A stretch of 64,000 nucleotides of DNA from Icerya purchasi (GCA_039619475.1 CM077116.1:104577164-104641163), one strand, 5' to 3'. Numbered from the stretch's first letter, positions 23,854 to 35,608 are shown. Program-made: numbers and translations. The notes: generated by a model from the letters alone, not told the origin.

Positions 23854-24120
23854 GCTTGGGTTACTTTCAGACATTAATTAATATACTTATGTTAATTAAT
23901 AATCTGAACAGTTTATCGGAAATGTGCAGGGGAACGCACGGGGGGAATTTTGGGGAAATTGTGGGAAACTTGGGTGAATTTTCGGCGTCCGAGCAAGAAA
24001 TTGGGTTACTTAGGTTAGTTTCAACCCCCTGCACACGTTTAGGGGTTCGGATTACCGGTTTGGACTGCTTTTTGCTGTTCGGATTAGCGGACTTCCCAGT
24101 CCCCGCTTTTATTGACTACT

Positions 24121-24126
24121 AACGCG
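24121..24126 (+). repeat. right 6-bp target-site duplication AACGCG
   Basis: Direct repeat of 3,687-3,692, directly outside the last base of the palindrome (GACTACT ends at 24,120). Confidence 0.85.
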
Positions 24127-24399
24127 CTATCCGGTACCCGTAATGCGGTCATATTGATCGTCGATAACAATAAATAAATACACGTCTCCCGGAGAAATTG
24201 TACCGTTCGACGGCAAACACCGATTTTAAGCGTCCCTCACAACTTGCGATAAGCCGAATTAAACTATCATAAAACAATAAACACATCCCATGAAACAAAA
24301 TGAACGAGACGAACACGAGGCTGGAATCGCAAAACGCGTTCTGATTATCGCCGAAGTATCGAAAAACACGAAATGAAATAGAAATATACACAGGTTGGA

Positions 24400-25080
24400 C
24401 AACTGTTCCAAAACTTGCGACACAAAACAAATCCAAAATTACTACCAAAATTATTAAACGACGCGCGTAATCGCAAATCGTCGCGCGATAATATACACAT
24501 ATCGGACGATATGCGACGAATATTGAGCGGGAAACGCGAATCCCTAACGGACAAACGAGAAAAATAAAAAATTGCAAGACAATAAACACAGATCAAAACC
24601 AGAAAAATAAAACAAAACGTAGATCGTCGAACGACCAACAAAAGAAAAATCGCAAATCGTCAAAACCACCAGCGATAATCGCAGATCGTCGGACAATAAC
24701 AAAATCGGGAATAGTCGACCGATAAACGAACAAAAATCATTGGACGAAGAAATCACCTAACGATAAGCAAAATTTAAAGAATATCGTCGGATGGTAACAA
24801 AATCGCAAATCGCAAATCGTTTAACGACAAGCGAGAATCGCAGATCGTCGCACGATAAACAAAATTGAAAATCGTCGGGCGATGAACGAAATTTGAAAAC
24901 CCCGACGATACCATAAAATAACCAATCGTTAAGCGGTGCGACACATCCAGGATATCCTCACAAATCGTCGGACGGTGAAAAAAAGTCACGCGTCCCAGAA
25001 CAATTCGGAAATCGCAAATTGTCGGACGACAAGCAAAATCGCACAGCGTCATCCGGCAACCAAACAACACAAACGAAAAA
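24400..25080. repeat. degenerate minisatellite with core ATCGTCGGACGAT
   Basis: At least ten variants of a core close to ATCGTCGGACGATAA recur (for example near 24,475, 24,682, 24,783, 24,843, 24,872, 24,964 and 25,018) at irregular 30-60-base spacing, often preceded by GCAAATCG or CGCAG. The core is itself nearly palindromic (ATCGT-CGG-ACGAT). The long minus-strand frames here (Phe/Ser/Arg-rich) come from the repeat and are not genes. It starts about 300 bp from the element insertion site. Confidence 0.7.
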
Positions 25081-25099
25081 ATTTCTTTCATAAAACAAC

Positions 25100-25114
25100 G
25101 CCGATACGAAGTTA

Positions 25115-25146
<32 letters not shown>

Positions 25147-25880
25147 GATATTTGTTACCTAGACGCGTTGTTTTCCCTTCATTCGGGCTGACGCACGAGC
25201 ACAGCGTAACCGGACACATTAGACGAGTCGTCCGCGAAATATTATTTACTCGGAAAACTGTTATACTTTGGGCAAGTGGAAAATAAAATATATTTAATAA
25301 TTAAAACACAAATCGCATCGCAGGATATGTCGCCCACATCGTCTACTGTCTGCCTAAATCGCCAGATACACCGAAATAACGGATAAAAGAAACAGAATTG
25401 AAAAACAATCAATGAATACATATAATACACAGAAGTTCGTCTTGCTTACAGTTTATTAATTTTTTCGCTGATATTTCTACAACCGGAAAGCACAATGGGA
25501 ACAATGTCCCAACCGGCGGGAATTGTTTACTTTGAGATATCTTAAATGTCCGGACATTAAATTCTCAAATCTTTTAATCTTTTTTCTTATTTCCGTAGCT
25601 TTTAGTTTCGGTATTCTTTTATTTTTATGTACAATAGCGTCTCTGTAATTATTTAATTTAGTGTATTTTATTGTTCTGTTTGTCTTCATATGATAATCAT
25701 TACCATTTTTTTTTCTTTGCGACGTATTTTATGACAAGTGTTATTTTCTAGATGACTGAATATAGGTTGGTTATCATTTTCCTTATTATTTATATTGTTA
25801 CTGCTGCGAATATTACTATTGCCCTTACTATTATCATTAAAATTATCATCATTATCAGCCCTGTACGTATTATTATTATT
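25100..25880. other. no gene seen; AT dinucleotide run
   Basis: An (AT)n run lies at about 25,119-25,147 and (TTA)n at 25,868-25,893. A basic 70-codon minus frame at 25,477-25,689 (CSHCAF end) may be decayed retrotransposon sequence, but I cannot assign it. Confidence 0.45.
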
Positions 25881-26496
25881 ATTATTATTATTTTATTTGA
25901 CCTCGTTATTTATTAGCCTCACGTATTGGCCGATACGAGCCCCAACGGTCTTTTCGCAATCAAGGTCGTGAGCCACTTTCGAAATATCAGTTTTCAACAT
26001 TATCGATGTTTCCGAAATGTTTGTTTCAAGATTTTTTAATTCTTAGTTGTGCTCTTGCACGCAAGACTCAATGTTTATGACCGAAGTTCGGAGCTCCCTA
26101 CTGGTCATCTCCAACTTATCGGCAAGGCTCCTAATTTCTTCTTTTAATTTATTGTTATCGGTTTTAATTTCTTTTTTAATTTCATGGAATCTTTTATCGA
26201 ATTATTCCTTTTTTATTTTGCTCATCTAATTTTTTGTTTTCCTTATCGAATTTTTCGTTAATCATTTTAAAGCATTCAAAGAAAGACGGACTTTAGTCCC
26301 CTACAATCCTGCGAGTCGGACTCGGAGGTATATATGCTTCTGGATCGTCGTCCATCGACCTATCAGCGACCACGGAAGTTGTTGTATTTCCGTCGTCGCT
26401 TGAGTCTTCAGGTATTGTAGTTGGCTTTTGATATTGCCGGTGTCGCATCTTGATCTCTGACAACTGATCTTTTTCCATTATGCTTTGCGCAGCCAA
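25880..26496 (-). mobile_element. decayed LTR-retrotransposon gag N-terminal region
   Basis: Minus-strand frame begins at 26,496 (MAAQSIMEKDQLSEIKMRHR) and has an acidic Ser/Asp stretch ending in PPSPTRRIVGD before a TAA. Past the stop, in the same frame, it reads ECFKMINEKFDKENKKLDEQ, then shifts frame into a long predicted coiled coil (KLKEEIRSLADKLEMTSREL) and KTVGARIGQYVRL. This resembles gag leaders of insect Ty3/gypsy elements. At least one stop, one frameshift and one further stop show decay. Protease, reverse transcriptase and integrase are absent; the flank is now the minisatellite and the palindromic element. Confidence 0.5.
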
Positions 26497-26860
26497 AATT
26501 CATGACAAATAAATATCGAAAGACAAATAACAAATAAAATAAAATTACGGCTTAAAATAATATCGGGAAAATGAACGACGATTGTTTGACCAATAAACGT
26601 AATCAAATTAATATGATAACACTTATCTTTCTTGACCGTTTCCTGCTTTTCCTTTCTTCTACCTTCTTCCACGGTCCGCGCGATGTTTTCTTATCGGGTC
26701 CTCGGTTCGGACCGCCAATGTTATGTTTTAAGACAATTCGATGTTCCTGTTCGTTCAGGCCGCCAATTGCTATCGATCGCCTCTTCCTTCTTTTTCTTCA
26801 ATCGATAATGGTGTTGATTTTAATGATAAAAATAACAAAATGGTTTCTATAAAAACATAA

Positions 26861-26875
26861 CCTTAACGGGCGCCA
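26861..26875 (-). other. possible tRNA primer-binding site
   Basis: On the minus strand TGGCGCCCGTTAAGG lies upstream of the gag remnant and follows GATGTCA-C. The first nine bases equal the well-known lysine-tRNA primer site start; the rest does not match it. It supports an LTR ending near 26,877, with the LTR itself in 26,877-27,600. Confidence 0.4.
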
Positions 26876-26876
26876 G

Positions 26877-28097
26877 TGACATCTTCCTGCGATAGGTCGC
26901 GAACCGGAAAGCTCCGCCAGACAGAGCATTAGACCTTTCGTGATAAAAAAAAAAAAATCGAATAAAATTCTCTCGTAAAAAAAACTTTGCGAACTCACCG
27001 TAAAATGGCGGTAATATCTCCGCGACGGAGATGCCACGAAGGCCCACCACATGTCTAATAATGAAATTTTAGAGTGTAGCTGTGTATTATATATTTTCAG
27101 AAAAAATTACAAATAAATAAAACGGACGCATACATGGCTGATATCGACTAGAAAAAATTGCAATAAAAAAATTAACTAAACAAGAACTTTTAAAATGTAC
27201 GGCATGGTGAAAAATATTCAGCAGAGTGGTGTAATGGATCGCGACAAGCTCAACAGCTACCACACTTGACAAAGACTAGAACGGTACATCTATATCACGA
27301 CTAGAACGAAGAATTAACATATAAGACGACTATCAGTAACGACGATCTAGTCGTTCGAACGATTCTGACTAGCGTATATCTTTCGATTAATAGTAGTTCT
27401 TAATTGGCGATAAGAGCATCTACTATTTCGTCAAATTATTCTCTGATAATAGACAGATCGTAATATTCCTCTACCACTCGGCGTGTTATTCCGCGCAACA
27501 CACGGTGTACGTTGCGTGCGCGGTACCTGAACCACCCCAGCCAATACATAGTTCTGCTAGTCGAACTAGACGCAACTTTTCGGAATTAATAAACACACTC
27601 GGCCTCAACCACATCTATAATCTCCGAATATCGGTAATTTAACGGATTCTATCACACGGCTCGATCGCGTACGCACACACACATGCACATTAACTTAAGC
27701 AGTGCAACGAACTTTACGAGCCTAATAAAATCCAATACCGATATTCGGCACGTGTATAATAATTCCTTCTACAAATTAACCGAAAGATAGTGCCACAAAA
27801 ATATACCACGCAACAAAATAAATAATTTTGAATTTTGAAACTAAGTTTCGCCAGTTCGTATCACTAATAAATTTGCAAACGTTCCAACAAGATAATTCCC
27901 CTTACGTGTTTACGCAATTCCCCTTATACATTACTTCAGCGTTGAACAATACTAAACGTTTCGCTTGTAATTTATCGTGTTTTCAGTGAACAAAATTAAT
28001 TGCGGTATTTCATTCGAATTGACAGATATCATACTTCTTTAAATTTGAATTATAAACGTTTGTGTCCATTTTCTATTTTGTCACTTTATTCAATATA
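26877..28097. other. probable LTR remnant and unassigned sequence
   Basis: By position the first 0.5-0.8 kb should be the 5' LTR of the gag remnant (minus orientation), but I could not fix its outer end or find a second copy. A run of ACACAC lies near 27,670. No gene. Confidence 0.3.
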
Positions 28098-28193
28098 TAT
28101 ATAAAAACACGTATTACAGAAAATTATAGTTATAAAAATATAAATATTTTATATTTTTATAACTATAATTTTCTGTAATACGTGTTTTTATAT
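28098..28193. repeat. near-perfect hairpin, about 94 bp
   Basis: ATAAAAACACGTATTACAGA from 28,101 pairs with its complement ending at 28,191; centre near 28,146, with a loop of only a few bases (AATATTT). The symmetry continues on the far side of the retrotransposon insertion (TTTTTATATATATTT at 28,920-28,934 mirrors AATATATATATAAAAA at 28,092-28,107). The original foldback unit was therefore longer and was interrupted. Probably a small foldback/MITE-type element. Confidence 0.8.
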
Positions 28194-28915
28194 CTTTTTC
28201 TTCGCGGGCCATCTCCGCCTCGGAGGTTGATGATCCACGTTGCCAGCACAACCTTTGAATGAACGGACCAAAAACAACTCAATTGATGTGCAGCCATGCC
28301 ATGGGCGAAAATCTTTCATCCAGTTCTGCCGGCGTCCAATAGATCTTTTGCCCGCTATTTTTCCTTCTAAGATGACTCGCAGGATCTCGTACTTAGCGCC
28401 TCTCATTACGTGACCCAGATACCGTAACTTACGTTCTTTGACTGAGCTTAACAGCATGGGTTGTCTTACAATTCGATCTAGTACTTCCCTGTTCGTGATT
28501 CTTTGAATCCATGATATCCGTAACATACGACGGTAGGTATACATTTCGAAAGCCTGTATGCGTTTTCCCAGTGTGGAATCCAACGTCTAGCTTTCGCAAC
28601 CATAGTGCAAGATCGAAAACACGGAGCAGTTCAGGAGTCTCAGCTTTAGACCACTGTTCAATTCGTGTCTCGTGATAATATTTCTCATGGTTCTAAACGC
28701 TGCTTGAGCCTTCTTGATTCGAAAACGAACCTCTCTCTTTGGGGTGCAGCTATCATCCAGAGTGGTGCCGAGGTATTTGATTGACGTGACTTCCTCTATT
28801 TCTACGCCATTAACTTTCAGGGTGCATTTGGTTGGCTTCTTCGAAAAAACCATAACTTTTGTTTTCGAGGTGTTTATCAGAAGTCCAAATACTCTACTAT
28901 GTGAAAAATACAAAT
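28194..28915 (-). mobile_element. 5'-truncated RTE-like retrotransposon copy
   Basis: On the minus strand 28,913 to 28,188 encodes the end of a LINE reverse transcriptase: INTSKTKVMVFSKKP (connection), IKYLGTTLDD, then the C-terminal block AFEMYTYRRMLRISWIQRIT and RKLRYLGHVMRG, ending with Arg/Lys-rich sequence. A single TAG (28,587-28,589) replaces what is normally Trp in the CESWTL motif; the frame is otherwise open. GTGTTTTTATAT at 28,182-28,193 and 28,916-28,927 is a 12-bp target duplication, and the 3' end is a short A-rich tail (minus strand). Only the last 722 bp inserted. Confidence 0.8.
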
Positions 28916-28929
28916 GTGTTTTTATATAT

Positions 28930-31900
28930 ATTTAATAAATTGACAAATATCATTTAAACATTACCTTAACAACTAGGGGGACTAATGGACGCTATAAGCG
29001 AAATATTATTGTTTCAGATTTGGAGACGACTTCAATATTTACTAAAAACGAACTTTACATCAGAACCACTTATTCAAGTGTAATCTTTCGGTATAAGACA
29101 ACTTTCGATTAGAATACGATAAGGTTAGGTATACGCCAGCGATACGCCTAACGAGTGAATAGATGAATTAAAACGAATCTTAAACTTCGGAAAATTGTTT
29201 GATACCTAGTTTGATTTCACATTGGCAACTTGAATCTGTAATGCGGTAAATTTAAAAACCGTATCCTCTGGAATATTTCTTTTTCAAACATTAACATAAT
29301 TTGACCGAATCATAAATATACAACTAACAGCCGTTTTTCTTTCTTTTATTTTTCGGTACTGTTGGCATTGGCGACCCGAACAAAAAAAAAAAAAATATTT
29401 ATTTTACATTTTTTTTTTATTTTGGATTGTATTAAGAGAACTGTTTGTCATAAGTAAAATTGCTAATTCTTAGAAAGTGACAGTAGAGAAGACAATTCGT
29501 AATTTTACTAGTACCTTATTAACTGTGTTTTCATTATTCAGGGGAAAATTCAAGCTTTTCAAATTATAAATTTCGGTGACAAGTAAAAGACAAAAGAAAA
29601 AAAAAAGTAGGTATTACGGTCATATACTTTTACAACGATAAATATTCGTCATTGACATAACCAAGTGGTCGTGCATAAAGCAGTCTTTAATTTTTTAATA
29701 CTTTTCGCTGTTAAAAACATTGTAACTTCATGAGAATTTTTCAACGATTTTTTTTTCTTTTTTTTAGTTGTTAAAATAACAGTAGTATTGGAAACGTCAA
29801 ACTCTTTGGCTAAATTTTTATTGGAATATAGAACTGATCAAGAGCCGGACCAGGGTAAAAAATAAATGTTTTTTTTTTAGCTGATAACGGCTTACATTTA
29901 GGTATACTGAAAAAATATTTTTTACGAAACAAAAACTTTACACTCGAATAACAGACTATTCTAAAATAAAAACGTTTATGACCTTCACACACTAATATGC
30001 ACATACAACAAATAATAACAATATGATAGAAACCGTTTAATGCGAAATGCAAATGTAATCCGGAACTGAATATAAGTTTGAAAACGGTATGGAAATTTAA
30101 TATTCCTGTGTGTGCGTGTCGTGGAGAAAAAACTTCTCGAAATCTAACTGATCATAGCAAGGAAAGAAGCGGAAATAGCACATCGTTTGTAATATTTTAT
30201 TAATTCTGTAAATGTTGCTAATGGTAAAGCAAGAATATCAAGAATTATAGTAACACACAAGCTCCAATAGCTGCAAATTAACATTGACATGTTCTGCTGG
30301 CTTACTTGATAATCGCACGGAACGTTCGCTTCTGTTATGAAATTGTTTTTCATAAAAAACGATCAAGTGGCGTATATAAAAAATTTGAAAAATGTCAAAT
30401 TAAAGTATCGTTACAAGAGATAATTTTCTACTTACCAGAATTTTACTTGTAATAATGCTTATTTTTCGTTATACTAATTTTTACTGTATTTCAAACAAAT
30501 GAACTTTTTATCCTGCCTTCCGAGAGGCCTCGGCGCTTACGGTGGATGCTCTTGGCGATTGAAAAGGTCTGTGAATAGTGTATTTTAAATATTCTCCATT
30601 TTAATTTGGAAATGTGTTACATGCTTTGATAATCTCAACTCACTTCTGGCTATTAAAGGTTCTTATTTGTGATTATGAAAGTTACCCTTTAGCATTTGAA
30701 ATTAACAATAAATATTTAAGTAGTACACTGCGTGGTGGAACTATCAAGCTTTGCTAGCTGCCTGGCCACTGCGGTACTAAAGATCGGTTCCCATGTTGTT
30801 CGTGAACTGATTTATTTGAGAAGATAAAAAGAGATAATAGGGCGAACTAGTTGGCTTTTATAGATTCCGCTTCATGTAAAGATAAAGCATACAAAACTAT
30901 ACAAGCATCATTGCCTAATTAGTCATATTTTGATTCAGGTTGCGCACTGATCACACTGTAAGTATCGAAGCGAAAGAAGCCAGGCTATTCTCACTAATGA
31001 AACGATAGATTTCGCGCGCGCATGGAGGAGATTTTATTTTACCTACGATATGTTGATTCGAAAGACGTTAAACATCCATAAAGTAAAAAAAAAATTCATA
31101 CTGATATTAATTAGGTCTTGCAGATTTCATTGTAAAGTGTAATGAAAAAGCACGGACTACAGTATTCTCTCATGTTGTTGGTTAAGATTATGACGGTGCT
31201 GCACTTATGAGTGGGCATTTGCATCGTGCTTAGGCATGTGTATGTAAAAAAAGCGTTCTAGCACTTTATGTACATTGCAGCGCATACTCGCTTAATTTTG
31301 CCATCGCTGGCTCCACAAATAGGCTTCCGAAACTGCGTAGGCATGTTAAAATCTGTTGACACATATTTTAAATACCCAGCTCAACTCGAAATCAAAATAT
31401 AAAGTTAATACGCCTTTTTAAAAATCTACGTCGGATTATTGAACTTTTTCAAAAAGACCTGACCTATAGCTTATTTACAATTTTTTTTTTAAAACTAAAA
31501 TTTTTATTTTTCATTTATAGCGATAAAGAATTTTAAGTAATTTGTCTCATAATTTCCTAAAAAATACACTCGTTGACGCCGCATACTATTTAAACGAATT
31601 GAAAGTCGAATTTTCAAGTAAGAACAATCGATGAATTGTCTTGAAAAATAAAATTATAACTAGACAGGCTTCAGCAAGAACTTCTATTTTTAATTTTCTG
31701 CTAAATACCATTTTTTGACGTAAAATTTACCTAGTTCGTTACTGAGCGATAAATTTCCAACGGAACAAGTAGAGTCCCAAAAACTTCGTTCTTATCGTAT
31801 TCATTGTAATGTTTACGAAAATAGGTTCGTTAACTACGGTAGTGAAGCAGTGGTGTTTTACTCCGCTATAACTCGTCTAATCACAGATAAGCTCAAATAA

Positions 31901-32430
31901 ATTTTAAAAAAAAACAAATGATCAGAGTTAAAAAATACTTAAGGAAAATTAATAAATTTATATATACATTTATATGCATATAACAAGTACATGAAAAAAA
32001 AAAAAAAATCGATAATGAACGACGATATTTTTATTCTTACCGACACTGAGATTACGTTTACTTTTGTAGCAGAATCGTTAATAATATAACATGTTCATTG
32101 AATATTTTATATAATTTTATAAAATTTATTCTTAAAATAAGAGCACTGAGATATTTAGCATTTTGAAAGAGAAACTATGGTTATTGCTCAATTTATTTAT
32201 ATGGTTTTGATTTTTTAGTTGCATTGCGTGTCCTTGTGGATTATTTTTTATAAATTTTTCCATCGCGCTGTAATTTAACGTGTTTGCCTACTGTTTAGTT
32301 TCCTATAACAGTCTTTTAGAAGGAAGAGGGAGAATGAACGAAGCACTATATCGAGTGAGAATTAAAAGTAAAAAGACGCTTATTCGGTTCAAAAACTGAC
32401 AAAAATTGCAGACAAATTAGAACAACGCAT
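28930..32430. other. 3.5 kb with no recognisable gene
   Basis: AT-rich, with long A and T runs. The short frames (29,810-30,052; 30,144-30,353) show no family features. It could be intergenic or a 5' intron of the aquaporin gene. Confidence 0.5.
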
Positions 32431-32439
32431 AAAAGGAAA

Positions 32440-32990
32440 GTCAAGAAACTCGTGGGAAGCGAAGAAGGAAAGGTGGAATAGACAGGAAAATAGGATTCTG
32501 GGTTAGAGAATGAGAAGGCGTAAAAGTTAAACCGAAGTTTGGAATAAGCAGCTGTAGATGGAGGAGTAATATTGGAAGATGAGAAAATGGGAAGAAACCT
32601 ACCAGAAGAAGAAGATAACCGAGCAAATGAGTGCCAACTAACTCGTTTCCCCCGATTATGACTATAAATCCGAAAGAGATCAATTTGGATTAAGATAGAA
32701 AGAGATCGTGAATCAAAGAGCGAATAAGAAGGATAACGTAATCAGTCGAGTGAGAAGGAAGAAGAGATGTAATCGCGCTTTGAGCATCGGACAGGATAAC
32801 GATTTTGCGAGAGACAAGTAAGGATCTGATAAAATTAAAGGTCACGCAGAATGCCAGTGGACTCGGTACAAACGATTGAGCAAAAAGTGGGAAATTTAAA
32901 AAAGTCGAAGTAATTTAAAGAAGGACGAAAAAAAAATTTGCGTCAACTCCATTAAGTCCCTTGGAACTATCAGCGAAAATCGAAAAATGG
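32440..32990 (-). mobile_element. decayed non-LTR RNase H segment
   Basis: On the minus strand an FADSSKG motif (first RNase H strand, degenerate) near 32,980 is followed by KIVILSDAQSAITSL near 32,790, the conserved DSxSAI strand. A Ser/Phe/Pro-rich downstream frame follows (32,683-32,441). The plus strand is strikingly purine-rich, as in the other antisense relics of this class. Several frameshifts. Confidence 0.45.
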
Positions 32991-33950
32991 TATAAGAAAA
33001 GAAAAGTTCTTACTAGTGTTCTTTTATTTCCGAAATAGCTTATTTTTAAAATTTCTGAATTACCTGGAAGGTATGGACACGTCTCGCGTAATTTGTTTAT
33101 GAATTCTTCTTCTTCATATTTCTGCTTATGATATTACTATCGGCACTAGTGCTCTTATCGATTTATTTGTTTTCGGGAGATTTATTTTAAGTGATGCTAC
33201 TACATTAGTTTTTTTTTCGGCATTATGCTGCAGCCTAAGTATTACAGGAACAAGCCGACATATTCATAAGTATATAATTTTTTAACTCTTAACGTAATGC
33301 AGCTGTTATCTGCAGCTGATAACTGGGTAACAAAAGAATGAATTAATGCGATTTATATTACACGACATTCGTAATTTTGTATTTTACGTTACCGCTAGTA
33401 GCATACCCGTTTGATGTAGTCGGCAGTTTGACATATCTGTCATGTTCAGTTGTTGTCGGGGTAAAAGTAAATAATAAAATGATAAGATCGACTACCGTTT
33501 CGCATGATTTTGTCGCTTGTTATACTATTATTTAAAAGTGTTGATTTTTTTATTTTGTAACTCGCTAATTTTTGGAGAGTTCGATCAAATAATTAGCTTC
33601 GGAAAAAATTACGTCGAACACTTAGCGTCATCGGAAAAACGAGTCATCGTTCGATTCTGTTCCGAAATTAAACACTGGTATTTTTAAATACCGTGAAATT
33701 GGGATATTTATAGCCATTTTAAAATAACAAAAAAAAAAAAACAAATAAAAAGACAAAGCTAGTAAGTATTAATCTGCTCCTCCAACTATAGCATAGCCAA
33801 TTGTTTGTAGAGCTGCTGAGCAAATTTACTTTGATAGCGTGTTGACAAAGTTTTATTTTTAGCCTATTATTTTTTCTTCACAACTGACTAACTTTAGTGG
33901 TCATTTAGCGATTAATTTAATGTGATAAAGAATGTTTAATGGAGGGGTAG
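32991..33950. other. no gene seen
   Basis: AT-rich sequence with an A-run at 33,729-33,741. No coding or repeat signal that I could support. Confidence 0.45.
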
Positions 33951-33959
33951 TACTCAGTA

Positions 33960-35330
33960 GTACTCCCTCTGAACTTTATAATGGATGGACAAGGTCTAAT
34001 AGCTTATTTCGCCACAGTCTGCGTGTTTCACCGGAATTATCCAGCAAATTGGTAGCAAGTGGATTCATATTATAATCTTTTGATTTCATCCTCTACAAAC
34101 GTGACGTTTAAGTCGTTATGGAGGGTACAATTTCAGACGTATCAGGGGGCTACAGTAATGGGGTTCTCAGCACCCTATTTTAATATCGCTGTATTTTCTG
34201 TAAGGTAGATGTTTTTGCGTAGCTCCACAGCTGTATACCATACAGCCAGATCATCGGTTTTAAAGATATTTTATATAATAGAGTTTTATTTTCTAGCGAC
34301 AACCCCGATCTCTCAGCTAACAGCCGCGATATGGTTCTAGTTTTAAACCTTAAATGCACGATTTTTTTCTGAATGTGAGTACCTCACCAGGTCAGTCCAG
34401 CGTCCAAGTGCATGTCTAAATATTTTACGTTATTAGCATTTGGTATTATGACGTTATTTATTTTTGATTAGCATCCGTTCAATTTTTCGATTTGTGAATG
34501 AAATATGCGTCGACTTACTTTAATTGACTACTATGCGCCTTCGTTTCAGCCAAGTTTTTGCATGCCCAAGTGACTCCTGCAGTTTTTCTGTAGTTGTGTT
34601 TTCGCACTTATCCACAGCCAAGATGGCTGCATCATCCGCGTACAAAGCTACTTCTGTATTATCCAGCATCTGGAAGTCGGACGTGTAGAATAAGTATAAC
34701 GTTGGATCCAGAACGCTCCCTTGCGGTACCCCGGTCCTTACTGGAAAAATATCTGAAGATCTGTCGGCCATTTTCACTCGGAAATATAATTCTTGTATAT
34801 ACGATCTAAATAAGAAGGAGAGTGGTTTAAGTTTATACAACAATCCCTGATGCAACATCCTATCGATAGCCCGCTGGACATTTAGAAACGTGACCGTACA
34901 AATATTCTTGTTTTCCAAGCTATTTTCAATAATTTTGGTTAGTCTGTAAACCTGTTCTTTAGTGTTGTGGTGCTCACGAAAACCACCAAATTGAAAATCG
35001 GGAATAAGAGCATTAGTAGATAATATTGCAAACAACCGTTTTAAAATTAATTTTTCTAGTATCTTTGAGAGGGTAGGAAGCAACAAGATAGGTGTCTGAG
35101 ACGACTTCAGACGGTTTTTTCGGTATAACAATTATCTGCGAAAACTTCCACTCCAGTGGAAAATATTGGTCAGGAAGGACGGCGTCATATATTTGTGTTA
35201 CAAATACAACACTTTTACGTGGTAACTCATTTAAGAGCTCCGTTGTGATTAAGTCTAATCCGGTACTCTTTTTCTGTTTCGTGTTTTGAAGAGTTCCTGT
35301 ATTTCACTAGGGGCAACACCGGTGTTATAG
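33960..35330 (-). mobile_element. Jockey-like reverse transcriptase relic
   Basis: On the minus strand the palm starts with TGLDLITTELL (about 35,265), shifts frame near 35,095, then runs open for 203 codons (35,131-34,520) with SKILEKLILKRL, a degenerate FxDVxxAFD motif (TFLNVQRAID), TGVPQGSVLDP and YADDAAILA. Beyond a stop it continues with KYLDMHLDAGLTW, KPMIWLYGIQLW and a RRLWRNKLLDLV end near 34,000. Both aspartates of the YADD box are kept, but the upstream aspartate is lost, and there are stops and frameshifts. The endonuclease is missing (5' truncation near 35,330). Confidence 0.75.
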
Positions 35331-35589
35331 GTAGATTCATTTAGCCGATAATATTAAATTATTTAATTTTAATTGTTAGTAATATTTTCCTATTGGTTAT
35401 TTTCCACGGTAAATTGATGATATTATAAGTCGATCCCGTTTTTGTTATATTACTGAAAACTTCTCTAAAAAAACTCAATTTTTTCACGTTATCTTATGAC
35501 TACTAAGATGTTCACCAAGATAAATATGGTGCCTTCGCTGATCGCTACGCTTTTGAATAAACCCAAGAATCATTTACATCGTTTTATTT

Positions 35590-35608
35590 GGGGGGGGGGG
35601 GGGGGGGG
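35590..35608. repeat. G homopolymer, 19 bases
   Basis: An uninterrupted run of 19 Gs in an AT-rich setting. Length in the assembly may be inexact. It could form a G-quadruplex-like structure. Confidence 0.85.

Larger units (their letters stand above)
3693..24120. mobile_element. palindromic Maverick/Polinton-like element, 20.4 kb
   Basis: The whole interval is one giant inverted repeat. Left-arm position x pairs with 27,813 minus x over the outer 9 kb, and the two arms are separated by only 34 bases. Seen directly: termini 5'-AGTAGTCAATAAAAGC and its complement at the other end, a perfect 6-bp direct duplication outside, and mirrored gene copies of identical predicted sequence. Established: Mavericks/Polintons are large virus-like DNA elements with 6-bp duplications and long inverted repeats starting 5'-AG. 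Inferred: this is a defective, snap-back form of such an element, because no protein-primed polymerase B, retroviral-type integrase, packaging ATPase, protease or capsid gene is seen. It probably depended on a helper. The flanks differ on the two sides and the arms differ slightly near the centre, which argues against a simple read fold-back artefact. Confidence 0.82.
13926..24120 (-). repeat. right arm of the 10.2-kb inverted repeat
   Basis: Inverted copy of the left arm. I could find only a few differences, all near the centre: single-base changes at left 13,637 region (GTATATG versus GTACATG) and 13,763 region (CGTTATAT versus CATTATAT), and rearranged microsatellite units. The gene-bearing part is identical as judged from the mirrored translations. 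Confidence 0.9.

Noticed and set aside
3693..24120. The palindrome as a sequencing or assembly fold-back artefact
   Set aside because: The flanks differ on the two sides, the ends are bracketed by a direct 6-bp duplication, and the arms have small differences near the centre. An artefact would normally run mirror symmetry into the flank. Still worth a read-level check.
24149..25091. Several minus-strand frames of 70-146 codons
   Set aside because: Produced by the ATCGTCGG minisatellite, open in several frames at once.
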